A stretch of DNA of 64,000 nt from Sisyra terminalis (GCA_958496175.1 OY292275.1:30047001-30111000); one strand, 5' to 3'. Shown: positions 20,693 through 30,922, numbered from the stretch's first letter. Numbers and translations: made by a program. The notes: a model not told the origin generated them from the sequence alone.

Positions 20693-23286
20693 CAGCGGTT
20701 TCCAACCTGGGAGGCGCGCCTCCCAGGAGAGGCGCGGACTATTGCCAGGGGAGGCGCCAACATTTTTTAATGAATTATTTTTTTATACCATAATATCTAC
20801 AAATGAATAAAACTTGATATATTAACGTAACAGTGAAAATTCAGTGCATGAATGTTCATTTTTTTACATTTACATATATTTAATTCCTATTAAAAAAAAT
20901 TATCTGGAGTGGAGAAATTTAAAAATGACGCGTTTGCAAACGCTCTGTTTCGGTAATACACAAAACGACCGCTAGTTGCATAAAACAATAACCTCAAATT
21001 TAAATGTCACTCGTGTCAACTGAAGGTTGTCGGCAGGGTGTGATATTGTTTTTTTAATTGTTTCTGACGTGATTTCTTCCTGAAAATAATCGTTAGTATA
21101 TTTTAAACTTCATTTTTTTTTATTTAAATTCATTTATTTTAATTTATATCAATAAAATATTTCTTAGACGAATGGATAAATTTTTGAGTGGTTACAAGAG
21201 AAAAGTCAACAATAATGAAGATACTGATGCTGATACTAGTGGGAATAAAATCAAAAAAGTATAAGGAAGTAAAGCTCCAAGAAAAGACAATACAATTCAT
21301 CCTATTTATCATTAGGATTCACTAGTGTCATTATAGATGGCTTTGAAAAACCAATGTGTTTGTTGTGTTCGAAAGTTTTGGCTTCAGATGGTATGAGACC
21401 AGTCAAATTAAAACGGCACCATGAAACTCTACATTCTGAATACGTTGATAAGTCCATAGAATATTTTGAAAGAAAATTGGATGAGCTTAATAATCAAAAG
21501 CAAACGTTCAAAAATATTCTTTCTGTATCACCAAATGCATTATTGGCTTCGTACCATGTCTCTTACCGAATCACAAAATGTAAGAAACCACATACAATAG
21601 GAGAAACTCTAATTTTACCAGCAGCTACTGATATGGTTCGAATAATGTTCGGTGAATCATATGCAAAACAGTTGCAACAAATTCCGCTTGCTGATAATAC
21701 AGTCGGAAGAAGAATCAATGATATATCTGAAGATATTTGCGATCAATTAGTTTTTCGGCTGCGTACTTCGAAATTCGCCATACAAGTAGATGAGGCAACT
21801 GATATAGCTAAAGATGCCCATTTAATTACATATGTTCGATATGTTGTGGAAAATAATATATTAGAAGATATATTATTTTGTAAACCCATTCCTGGAAAGA
21901 CCACATCCATTAACATTTTTAATATAATGGACAGTTTTTTTGAAGAAAACGACATAACGTGGAGTAATTGTATTGGACTGTGTACTGACGGAGCTCACTC
22001 AATGTCCGGACACAAAGCAGGTCTTCAAGCATTAGTTAAAAAGAAAGCACCACATGCTATCTGGACGCACTGTATGCGTGATAGAGCAGCTTTAGTGTCA
22101 AAAAATATGAGCGAGGAACTTAACAACATTTTTACAAAAATTATAAACTACATTAAGAACAGTCCTTTGAGATCTAGGCTGTTTACAAAGTTGTGTGTAG
22201 ATATGGAAGCTACTTATACCTCACTTCTGTATTATTGTGAAATTCGATGGCTATCTCGTGCAAAAACGATTCAAAGGGTATTTGAACTCAAAGAAGAAAT
22301 AACAGCCTTTCTCGAAGAATATCACCACGAAGAGGCACATTTGTGGACGAACGATAATTTCCTTGTTAAACTTGCCTATTTAGTTGAAATTTTTGGAAAA
22401 TTGAGCAGTTTGAATAATCAATGCAGGGATCACAAATGCATCCACTTGTTCAAAAAGACAAAGTAAAAGCTTTCATTAAAAAGTTGAAGTTATGGAAGTC
22501 AAATTTACAAAAGAATGAGTTGGACATGTTTTCACTGTTAAAAGATTTCTGGGCCACAAGCAATATTGAAACAAGCAAGAATCTTTTTATTGAACACTTG
22601 GAAGGTCTAGTGCTGCATTTTTCAAATTATTTTAAAGACCTTGATTTCTCAAAGTTTTTGTGGGTACAGAATCCATTTATCGACGATGAAAACGACAAAT
22701 TTGAGTTGGCAACCATTGAAAAGGAAAAACTTATAGAATTATCATGCGATAGCGTACTAAAACAAAAGTTTCAAAATGAAACCTTAATTCAATTTTGGAT
22801 GAATCTTAAAGGTGAGTGTGAATCTTTGTATTGTAAAGCAATGCAAGTGCTTCTACCGTTTGTAACGTCATATTTATGCGAAACGGGCTTTTCGGCACTG
22901 GCTGCAATGAAAACTAAATATCGCTCCAGGTTAGTAGTCGAAAAAGAGATACGAGTAGCACTCTCCACATTGCCCCCAAGATTTGATAAGCTTTGTGCTA
23001 ATAAACAACAACAACCGTCGCATTAAATTTTTATGCGATAGATGTAGTTGGTTTAATTATTTAAAAAAACTTATATATAAAAATAAATATACACGTATGT
23101 GTATGTTATAACTAAACCTTGTTATTATTTTGTTAATTGTGGTTTTCAGTTTATTTTTGTAATAAAGTTTTTATTATTTAAAATGTGTCTATATTATTTA
23201 ATCTATTAAAAAAATAAAAGGTAAGGGAGGCGCGGAAAAATTTTTTTTTTGGGGAGGCGTAGTAACAAAAAGGTTGGAAATCGCTG
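20693..23286 (+). mobile_element. hAT-B transposon, 2594 bp
   Basis: Ends 'CAGCGGTTTCCAACCTGGGA' (left) and 'AAAAGGTTGGAAATCGCTG' (right) form inverted repeats. The subterminal regions are rich in 'gggaggcgcg'. The perfect 8-bp duplication CTCTACGG lies at 20685-20692 and 23287-23294. It interrupts the coding region of the larger hAT-like element. 20760-21170 and 23027-23220 are A/T-rich non-coding parts of this element. Confidence 0.95.
21172..23026 (+). pseudogene. hAT-B transposase (ZBED5/SCAND3-like), frameshifted
   Basis: A degraded N-terminus (ATG at 21172, stops near 21262 and 21315) leads into the frame at 21322. The BED zinc finger there is 'PMCLLCSKVLASDGMRPVKL' with 'HHETLHSEY'. 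The catalytic core includes 'FAIQVDEATDIAKDAHL' (first Asp), 'GLCTDGAHSMSGH' (second Asp), 'IWTHCMRDRAAL' and 'CEIRWLSRAKTI'. A frameshift between about 22421 and 22466 moves to the frame ending at 23026, which has 'LLPFVTSYLCETGFSALAAM', the hAT dimerisation end. The family is the ZBED5/FAM200-like hAT group, the same as hAT-C. Two or more breaks make it inactive. Confidence 0.88.
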
Positions 23287-23294
23287 CTCTACGG

Positions 23295-23627
23295 CGTATT
23301 ACAGTTGAGACTACTGCAGTACAAACACTACAATTGTGCGATTTCATTTCTAAAAATACCCTCAAATTATTTACAGCCTTAGAAATACCTCAAGATTTTT
23401 TAAATCAGCATCCAAATACTTGGGAAAATAATGATTTCGTTGAGTGTCGTAAAAGAGTACAAAATTTGAAAGTAGTGAACGATGCTGCTGAACGTGGAAT
23501 TTCGTTAATCCAAACATTCAATGGGATTCTGACCAACCAAGAAGAGCAAAAGCAATACCTTTTGCAAGTAGTTGAACAACACAGACAGAAGTATTCAAAT
23601 CCAAATAAAGCAACAATAAATGATTGA
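23295..23627 (+). pseudogene. hAT-like transposase of the 15.6-23.9 kb element, 3' part
   Basis: After the second CTCTACGG copy, the frame interrupted at 20692 resumes ('RRITVETTAVQTLQLCDFIS') and runs for about 110 codons to a TGA at 23625. It has 'TLKLFTALEIPQDFL' and 'CRKRVQNLKVVNDAAERGIS', a C-terminal segment with helical character. This is the true end of the host element's transposase; the right terminal repeat follows about 260 bp later. Confidence 0.65.
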
Positions 23628-23894
23628 AATGTTGCAAGTAAATAATTTTTTATATAATTATGATAATTGATGACTTTTTTATTATTATTAACTGTATATA
23701 TTTTTTGGTATTCATACATTATCGACTGTACATGCAAAATATGTATTATATTTTCAAACAAGTTGCGCAACCAGTAAATTTTAAAATTTGTACTTAAAAT
23801 TTTTTATGAATCTTCTTTTTGGCTAGATGAATAATTTAAGTGGGTGGGACCTTCAAAAAACACAATTTTTTTTTCTTGTCACCCTACTCCAGAA

Positions 23895-24483
23895 CCAATA
23901 TCATCTTGGAAGTACACTTCTATTAAGAATTTAGCGACGGCAGGCATTTACACTTATGATGAGACTGAAAGATTACAGGATCGAATCATGTACCCTTATG
24001 AACGGTCTGCAATTACAAACATTATAACGCGAGGATTATCTAACAGCGAAGTTGGTTTACAAGGAGTGAACATTAATAAAATGTTCTCAGACTCCTCTTT
24101 CGAAGTTATGAAGGAAAGGATGATTAATAAGATATGGGGATGGTTTTCTATCTTTGGTAATGTATCAGCTGGGATGCTAGGGCTTTATGTCAAAGGAAAA
24201 TCCCTAAAATTCATAATTGACTCCATAATACATGGGACAGTATTGTATGATTTATATGGATGGAGTTTTTGGTAGGTGGGTTCTATATGGGACTCAGTAA
24301 CAACCTTTTTGGCTCAAAGAAAAGTTTCCAAGACCTCTGTGAATGAAGATATCAAGAACAAAGGAGAATTGGATACCTTTGTTGATAACAAACAAGATAC
24401 CCACCTCGGTCCTCCGATACATGTATCTACGTATATTCCCCCAGGTCTTGAACATGTATACAAGCCATGTCATATGAAATGAC
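23895..24483 (+). pseudogene. Endogenous chuvirus-like glycoprotein, C-terminal part
   Basis: From the target duplication, an open frame runs to a TAG at 24273-24275, and the same reading continues to 24480. The order of features fits the membrane-proximal and C-terminal part of a class III-like glycoprotein of the Chuviridae: a soluble stretch, then a long hydrophobic segment (about 24130-24260, rich in Gly, Trp, Ile and Phe) that would span the membrane, then a hydrophilic tail. The internal stop, and the missing N-terminal part directly upstream, mark it as a relic. Sequence just upstream of the transposon (about 15570-15594) reads as its start. Chuvirus-type glycoproteins are also known as env-like genes of some BEL/Pao elements, so it may have arrived by retrotransposon. 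Assigned by pattern only. Confidence 0.6.
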
Positions 24484-24654
24484 TTATGTCTAATGATACA
24501 TAGTATATTTAAGAGTTTTACCATTTATATTACTATTTACATTTTTATACTATCCATATCGATTATGAATAAGGAATAATTTTAATTGATTTAAAAACAA
24601 AATGATGAAGATACAGCTAGATAAAACAAACCTACAACAATTAGAGTCCCCAGA
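24484..24654. other. Spacer between the two glycoprotein-like parts
   Basis: 171 bp of A/T-rich non-coding sequence after the C-terminal part and before the N-terminal start. No LTR, terminal repeat or further ORF is recognised. Confidence 0.4.
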
Positions 24655-25991
24655 ATGATTCATTCTAATCGAAAGATTTTTATAATTTTATGTTTTTCAT
24701 CGGTTAGTCAGCCCCTTATCGTATACGACTGTAGTCATCCGTGATTTAACATGACAACTATCGCCGTTAATCAAGTACCAGAATGTAAAATTGACTCATC
24801 AATCAAAAATGTTTCATCTGAAGAAGTTCAGCTGCTCCAATTATCCAATGCGTATCCAGTACATGTATATCAATGCAAAATTTTAATACATAGAGTAATT
24901 GGATATTGTGGTATGTTAAGTCACAATTCTATCACACGAGGAGGAGTATTTGAATACCTTAATGAAACTACAAAAAATGAATGTATGATGATACAACATA
25001 CAGGTACATTAAGACTAAACTCATATACAATTGCAGATATCCCTAGGAATAGCTTAAAAACTGTTGATATGGTGTTCGGAGGAGGATTAGATAAGGACGG
25101 GAAGTGTTCAAGAGGAAGATATTCTGATGTGACAGGGACTTATGACGGAGTGTTTGTTACTGGTTTTATAAGAGTTACACTATCTGATTACGAAGCAATT
25201 ACAGATACACTTAACAACAAAATTCGTCTAAGATCGGGACTAACAGTGCTCTTAACAGACTCATGGGTCGTGGATGTTGATGCAGGGTATACTTTCTGGA
25301 CTTTGAGTTAAATCAGTGTGATGAAAGGCTACACACTGTATTATATCAAGGTTCGTCCAGTAAAATAGTTGAAGCTAATACCACTTCATATGTAGTGGAT
25401 CAAGGCCAACGGGTTTTTGCTTTGATGACAACGGGCTTTTATAGTCAATGTCAGGTTAAAGCATATCTTACTGAACATCTAAAGCTTATAATTGTCCCAC
25501 GTTCTGAATATGGCTTTTACTTTAAATATAAACCGACTATAGATACTTCTCGTTTAGATTTAATGCCATATATAAATACTAAATTACTGATGTTAGAGAA
25601 ACATATGGGAGCAACAATGGATAATATGTTCGAAGAATTATCATTACAAAGGTGTAAACTTGAAAGGAAAACCCTAAACAACTTGAGATTACTAGCCTTA
25701 ACTAATCCTCCACTATTTGCTTACACCTACATGGATCAGCCTGGGTATACCGCAATTAATGCTGGTGAAGTCATCCACCTCATGAAGTGTGTGCCAGTAG
25801 AAGTCAGAGTTAGACGCACATCATCGTGTTATCATAAATTACCAGTAAACCATACAGGAAAAAATATGTCCATGACACCTAATTCGCATTTATTGCAAGT
25901 CTACGGAACTAAAATTGATTGTGATACCATATTATCTGCTCAATATTTGTTAGAGGATGGATGGTACTCTATTACGAACAGGCAATACTGA
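24655..25991 (+). pseudogene. Endogenous chuvirus-like glycoprotein, N-terminal and middle part
   Basis: The ATG at 24655 starts a hydrophobic signal-peptide-like stretch followed by an early Cys-containing motif. An in-frame TGA at about 24742 interrupts it, and a long frame then runs to a TAA at 25309-25311. After a frameshift, the reading resumes and ends with a TGA at 25989-25991. The many regularly spaced cysteines, and the order of conserved glycine/tyrosine-rich segments, match the ectodomain of Chuviridae-like glycoproteins. The membrane-spanning end is not found downstream; a LINE fragment begins instead at about 26025. At least two breaks make it non-functional. Assigned by pattern, not by database search. 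Confidence 0.65.
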
Positions 25992-26024
25992 TAAACTCTT
26001 TAGACTAGCAAAAATACACAATGA

Positions 26025-26356
26025 TTGATCGGCGTATAGACGCCAACTAACAGAATACAGCGCTGTTATAAGAAAATCAAAAAGAGAATCTTAGAGAAAG
26101 TTCTGTGAAAAAGTCAACACTACGACAGAAACAGCTAGGCTCCAACCAGTTCTCCAAAAGAGTAAATACAGGTCTTCTTGGGTCGCTGAAAAAACCCAAA
26201 GGAAGATATACCAAGTCTGGAAAGGAAGCACTAAATGTTCTTACGAGCTGTCACTTCCCTGACTCAATCCCTATCACGTCGACGACTGGAACTACATCTA
26301 GGAGACCAGATCGAAATAAATGGACCAGGGCAACTGAGATGATTCAGCCATTTTAA
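26025..26356 (+). pseudogene. R1/jockey-like LINE fragment (endonuclease-RT linker)
   Basis: Frames encode 'AYRRQLTEYSAVIRKSKRES', 'FCEKVNTTTETARLQPVLQK' and, after a frameshift, 'LGSLKKPKGRYTKSGKEALN' with 'LTSCHFPDS'. This is the region between endonuclease and reverse transcriptase in R1/jockey-like LINEs (W..FC....T.E.ARL...L, then G.L..P.G.YT.SG.E.L..LL..HFP). It ends before the RT proper. It is the same strand and probably the same family as the fragment at 13691-15112. Confidence 0.6.
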
Positions 26357-26498
26357 ATTGATATATTTATGCTTTTATAACGTTTTAGGTTATGTATTTG
26401 ACTAGATCAAAATTTTATGTTAAAGTGGTTGTTCTGTTGTTATAATAACATTGAAATAATTCTTATGATTTCTGTTTTTTTTCTAGCTGAAAGATGAC

Positions 26499-27993
26499 AT
26501 GGAAAATTATATTTATTATACAACAATGGGAGGTAAAGCAAAGATTAAAATTGATGTGGTACCACACAAGTTTGACTGTCAACCTAATCGTAAAAGACAA
26601 AGCACTACGCTGATTCTTAGACCAGCTGTAGAAAAAAGACGGAGACAAGATATCATCCAAGAAATTTTAAGTCAATCGTCAAAAAATATGGAAATTGATA
26701 ATTCTCAAGAACCAAACATTGATACCGTATCAACCAATACTGTTGAAAATATTGAAGTTGATTTTGCTCCTTCAAATGTAACACCTGACTTAAAGGTCAG
26801 TGTTGAAACACAAACTAATATTAACAACCGTACTGTTGCTGCATAAGTGAATAGTCGTCCTAAGTATTGTAGCATGTCAGTTCAATGTAAAATGTCATCA
26901 ATCGGAGTTAATAAATCCTGCTCGCCGATTAAAACTGGTAACATCAGTATTGCAACATCTCCAATAAAACCATTGCGTCAAAAATCACTTTCAAGTTTAC
27001 TTGAAGACGTTCAGAAAAGTTTGTCATCTAGTAGTTTTACGCATTCAAACAGTTCACAAGATATTTATCTTCGGAAAATACCGGCTCAAGTGCTATGGAT
27101 TCTAGCAGCTTTCAATCTCCTGCAAAAAAATCTGAGATTTTGAAAGTGACAAATTACTTAATCAACGATAATTTAAAAGCGTATACTGGAGTTCTTCAAG
27201 AATGGAACATGATGCTAGAACGTATTAGTGTCATATCTAATATTGATATTACCAATGTAAAGTTATCGTTGATGAAAATACGACGCCAAGATACTTTTGA
27301 AAGATTAAGTGAACAGTTTGAAATGAGTGTCAGTAATGCTAGTATTATTTTTAATAAAACAGTTCCTGTATTGGCGCATTTATTAAAGAAACTTGTTTAT
27401 ATGCCGGAGCCTAATAGTATAAAAAACATTCTACCGATACCATTTAGAACTTCATATAATCACGTGATTGCTATTATTGATGCATTTGAGATACAAATTG
27501 AAAAACCAAGTGATCCCGAGTACCAATCGGTAACTTGGTTAGAGTATAAAAAGTGCAATACTTTAAAGTATTTAATATCTTGTACACCAGATGGTTTTAT
27601 AAATTTTGTATCAAAAGGATTTGGAGGTCGAATTTCAGATGAGCTATTATTTCAACAAAGCGGATTGTTAGAACAGCTACCCGAGACTTGTGCTGTCATG
27701 GCTGATCGAGGATTCAAAAACATTGTTTCACTTCTTGATGATAAAAATATTGAATTAATTCGACCACCTTTTCAGTTAATTCTGGAGTAAAATTATCACA
27801 AAGTGACGTTTTACAAGGCAAACGAATCGTTGCTCTACGTATTCATATAGAACGAGTAATCGGAAGAATGAGAGAGTTTGATTTTCTAAAACCGCATGCA
27901 GTTGTTAATCATAATATGTTACCTTTAACAGACTATATTGTTGTCATTGCTGCAGCACTAGTAAGTTTACAAGCGCCTTTAATTTCTACCTAA
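26499..27993 (+). pseudogene. THAP-DDE_4 transposase of ISL2EU-like element
   Basis: The 5' piece (26499-26846, after a TTTTTTTCTAG acceptor-like site) has the end of a THAP domain ('VPHKFDCQPNRKRQ') and an acidic linker, then a stop at 26844-26846. A second linker frame follows (26847-27143). The main DDE frame starts by 27095: 'MKIRRQDTFERLSEQFEMSV' (helix-turn-helix), 'VIAIIDAFEIQIEKPSD' (first Asp), 'GFGGRISDELLFQQSGLLEQ' and 'CAVMADRGFKNI' (second Asp). A frameshift near 27780 leads to 'RIHIERVIGRMREFDFL' (catalytic Glu) and ends near 27993. All three acidic residues are present, but at least three breaks disable the gene. The N-terminal zinc residues of THAP are upstream or lost. Confidence 0.72.
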
Positions 27994-28249
27994 GCTTAAG
28001 AGTATTTGTATTATACAATAAATTACTAGGTGTATATTTTATCTAAACTAATTTATTTATTGTACTTGTAGAATAACATCAAAATATAATGAATAATGGT
28101 TAATAACATTATTGGATGCTTTATGTTTGTACAGATTTTAATAATTTTGAAAATATATTTTTGGACCAAAATATTTGACTGTTTTTAATTAGAGCTTGTG
28201 TATGTGCATCATCATATTTTAATTTTTTAACGTAAATAGTTTTATTTTC
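27994..28249. other. Gap between convergent genes
   Basis: A/T-rich 256 bp between the stop codons of the transposase and YqaJ genes, with AATAAA-like signals (28018-28023). It would hold the 3' ends of both transcripts. Confidence 0.45.
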
Positions 28250-29567
28250 TTCAAAATGTGGATCAGCAACACAAAAAATACCTTATTTTTTACCAGTTAA
28301 TAACATTTGTAGTTGCATTTGTGCATTACACTTCAAGCTGACTTTACCTTTTGGTAAAAAAGTATCCAACGATTTATGATTGGAGGGACATTTTACTTCA
28401 ATAATAGCATTGCTAATCATTCCATCAGGAGATGCTACAAAAATCGGATGACTAGGTACAAGATACATTCTCGGACGCGTTATTTGTACTCTTAATTCTT
28501 TCACAAGAACTTCGATTACATCTTTTTCTAACTCTTTCCCTCGTATCATAGCACTTGTCTCATGAACTTTACTTGCACCAATGATTTGTTGAACTAGCGA
28601 ACCATTATTTGTTTTACAATGAGCAGCTTCATAAAATTTTGATGCAGTAATGCGTCCATAACGAAGTTCATGCCAAATTGCACACTCACTTTGCTGCTTG
28701 GTTAGCTATTCAGCTTCTGCCATTTCAGTTGTAGCAAATTCTAAAAAAATTTCAATTCGCAAATCAGTACTTAGATTAAAATCAAAAATTAGTCGATGTA
28801 ACGATAAATTGTAAGCTTTTTTGGATTCTAAATCAAAATTTAATTGCCCAATTTTATTTGTTGATTTTTGGCAAATTCAATAACTTCTTGTAAAAATGCA
28901 CTATTATCCGGAAAATGTTCAGCAGGAATATTAGAGGTTTTTTTTGTCAATTTTTCTGCTTCAATATATTTTATAACTGTACCAATGCCTGATAATCGAG
29001 ATTTTTTCCAAAGGCAAGTGACTTCTGTTGGTATCGGATTTTCACTTCTACGATGGGTCCACATAAGTAATGCTAATGCATGTTTGCAACCACCTGTAGA
29101 CACAATATAAAAGATTGTTATAACATCAAACAATTTAAATTTAATAGGAGTATAAATTACCTGCTGAAGCTGCATTGAACATCCTGAATTTTTCTTGACT
29201 TTTCATTAATAGTTAAAGTAACTAAATAAGCTTTACTCCGAACTCGGTGTTCTGGACATACCCTTCCTTTTACAATGCATATATTATTTTTACGACTTAT
29301 TTGAACATAACCTATAGCTTTATCGCCATAACTCTCACGCGACGCTCTACAATTTATGAAATAAATAATTATATTAAATATAATGGAGAATAAATCCTTA
29401 AATATTTTCATTTATTATATTATTTTTTAACAGACTTACCTTGATGCCTTGGCACCTCGAACTTCTGCAGAATTAAACCGAACGTCATTTTTTAAAAAAT
29501 AGGTTATAAATATATTAACATAAGGAATATTATCAGACTTTGCCTTTATAAATCCTTTAGCACACAT
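28250..29567 (-). pseudogene. YqaJ-type exonuclease with SWIM-like zinc motif
   Basis: Read on the minus strand, the ATG at 29567 begins a first exon to about 29440 (GTAAGT donor). Next come a second exon (about 29346-29161) and a third starting near 29093, with consensus-like GT/AG ends. The third has 'GGCKHALALLMWTHRRSENP' (the second half of a SWIM zinc motif) and 'CLWKKSRLSGIGT'. After a frameshift near 28870 come 'ECAIWHELRYGRITASKFYE' and the YqaJ nuclease core: 'FVASPDGMISNAIIEVKCPS' (Asp and the E.K catalytic residues) and 'CNAQMQLQMLLTGKK'. A TAG near 28709 and the frameshift break it. YqaJ proteins are lambda-exonuclease-fold nucleases; in ISL2EU elements their role is unknown. Confidence 0.7.
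28650..28825 (-). repeat. 176-bp duplication, copy 1 (inside YqaJ gene)
   Basis: Base-for-base the same by eye as 29988-30163. It spans the YqaJ segment around 'HELRYGR' and shares its in-frame stop. Confidence 0.9.
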
Positions 29568-29987
29568 TGCTAATTTGAATCAACTAACGACTCATTTTTT
29601 AGCAATAAATATTCAATATTATTTTCTAGTCACGTGTAATAGCTGTAAACGCTGTACTGTTATTAAATAGCTATAACATTATGACGTCACAACTATGGTG
29701 ACCACTCATGGCGCGTTTATAGTCACGTGATTTTTTTTTAATTTTTATCAATTTTTAATCGTTTATAATTAATTGAAATTTTTTTTTTTAATTTTTTCCA
29801 TTAAATATAAATATTATTAATAATAAAGTTTTCAAATACATGAAAAAAATTAATATCATCTGCGTTTTTAGTGTATGTTTTAATTGCCTGTTTGACTGTG
29901 AGAGTTGGCGTAGAAACTGCAGAAGCTGGGAAAACATCAGCTGCTTATTATAAATTTTCAGAAAAAAAGTATTGAAAAGATGAATGT
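29568..29987. other. A+T-rich region right of the YqaJ gene
   Basis: Contains the motif tgacgtcac (29682-29690) and 'ggtgaccactcatggcgcg' (about 29697), then long T runs (29730, 29780). On the minus strand 29850-29950 reads openly ('TPTLTVKQAIKTYTKNADDI'), a possible coding fragment of unknown origin. No gene can be supported. Confidence 0.4.
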
Positions 29988-30163
29988 ATGCGTCCATAAC
30001 GAAGTTCATGCCAAATTGCACACTCACTTTGCTGCTTGGTTAGCTATTCAGCTTCTGCCATTTCAGTTGTAGCAAATTCTAAAAAAATTTCAATTCGCAA
30101 ATCAGTACTTAGATTAAAATCAAAAATTAGTCGATGTAACGATAAATTGTAAGCTTTTTTGGA
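29988..30163 (-). repeat. 176-bp duplication, copy 2
   Basis: The same sequence as 28650-28825, including the in-frame stop, joined to unrelated sequence at both ends. Copy spacing is 1338 bp. Confidence 0.9.
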
Positions 30164-30229
30164 ATTGCCAACAAGACCAGCAAATCCGGCCAGCCAGATT
30201 CAGTCTCATCAGGATGACTACTTAAGGCA

Positions 30230-30540
30230 CTACGCAACTTCATATAGTAAGGTATTAAATAACGCACAACACAATACAAACCATACTCTAATTAATACAC
30301 AACACAACCAATTAGATTCAGAACAATATAATGGACTTGGTGAGGTGTTCGTCTCCGCATTTGACGCACTTTGGCTTGTTGAAGCACTTTGCCGAGCCGT
30401 GTCCAAATCCCTGGCAATTGTAGCACTGGGTTCCAAGTAATTGTAGATGTTTGTAAGACTCCGTCTTCATACGAATGCCCCATAAACCTGACAGCGAATG
30501 TCGTAATCACGACTGTCATATTTGCTACTTATCCCACCAG
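30230..30540 (-). pseudogene. Jockey-type ORF1 (Gag) fragment with zinc knuckles
   Basis: On the minus strand, 30436-30341 encodes 'QCYNCQGFGHGSAKCFNKPK' followed by 'CVKCGDEH', that is one complete CCHC knuckle and the start of a second, as in ORF1 of jockey LINEs. It resembles, without being identical to, the knuckles of LINE B ORF1 (40415-40500). No other ORF1 or ORF2 part is attached. It lies opposite in orientation to LINE A. Confidence 0.7.
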
Positions 30541-30554
30541 TAGCATACAATAAT

Positions 30555-30922
30555 TTTTACAACTACTGCTCTGGAAGTTCAATTTGAGAGAAATGGGATA
30601 ATTTTAAAAATTATTTTTTCTATTATTTCAAATTTTAATTTTATCGCATAAAAAAACGACAAAAAGTAAGTTATTGTCGTGGCATCAAATAGCGTTTCAG
30701 TAGTCTAATAAAGTGAGAAAGATAGAGCGAGTCAAGTACAGACTGTGTTCGTAAGGTTATATTTCTATAGTCGTATAGTTTAGGCGAAATCTGTGCAGTT
30801 ATGTCATATTTAACCGAACATGTGCGTTTATGAAACACATATAATCAAGTATGCGATTATTGTGTATTTTGAAGGTGACATACAACGCTCGAAAAGTCAA
30901 CTTCCAGAGTAGGCGTTGTAAA
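30555..30922 (+). repeat. Dispersed repeat, copy 2, with terminal inverted repeats
   Basis: The left end 'TACAACTACTGCTCTGGAAG' and the reverse complement of the right end 'TACAACGCCTACTCTGGAAG' match over about 30 bp with few mismatches, so this looks like a small non-autonomous DNA element of about 365 bp. Positions 30649-30922 match the inverted copy at 3393-3645. It abuts the remaining part of LINE A ORF1 at 30923, so it may have inserted into LINE A or marks its broken 5' end. No clear target duplication was seen. Confidence 0.65.

Larger units (their letters stand above)
15595..23886 (+). mobile_element. hAT-like transposon, 8.3 kb with two nested hATs (about 3.2 kb originally)
   Basis: The ends 'TAGGGTGATTATATTG' (15595) and 'CTTGTCACCCTA' (ending 23886) form short inverted repeats, and both have an inner 'CCCACCCA' block at about 55 bp in. 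The 8-bp target duplication CTCCAGAA lies at 15587-15594 and 23887-23894. Removing the two nested hATs and their duplicated bases leaves about 3203 bp. An 8-bp duplication and a TAGGG start fit the hAT superfamily. 15600-16232 holds no clear gene. The target is the boundary of a chuvirus-glycoprotein-like relic. Confidence 0.8.
26400..29760. mobile_element. ISL2EU-like DNA transposon with two convergent genes
   Basis: A THAP/DDE transposase gene (+, 26499-27993) and a YqaJ-type exonuclease gene (-, 28250-29567) converge on a 257-bp A/T-rich gap. That gene pair is the hallmark of the ISL2EU (IS4EU) superfamily of eukaryotic transposons. Terminal repeats were not found: the left side abuts a LINE fragment at about 26360 and the right side fades into A/T-rich DNA past 29700 (possibly near 'ggtgaccactcatggcgcg', about 29697). 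Boundaries are therefore estimates. Both genes are damaged. Confidence 0.65.

Noticed and set aside
29788..30027. 79-codon minus-strand ORF
   Set aside because: It crosses from the 176-bp duplicated YqaJ piece into unrelated A/T-rich DNA and has no domain; a different frame reads more plausibly as coding but stays unidentified.
30159..30440. Plus-strand ORF of 93 codons
   Set aside because: It is the shadow of the minus-strand zinc-knuckle fragment, whose CCHC pattern is specific.
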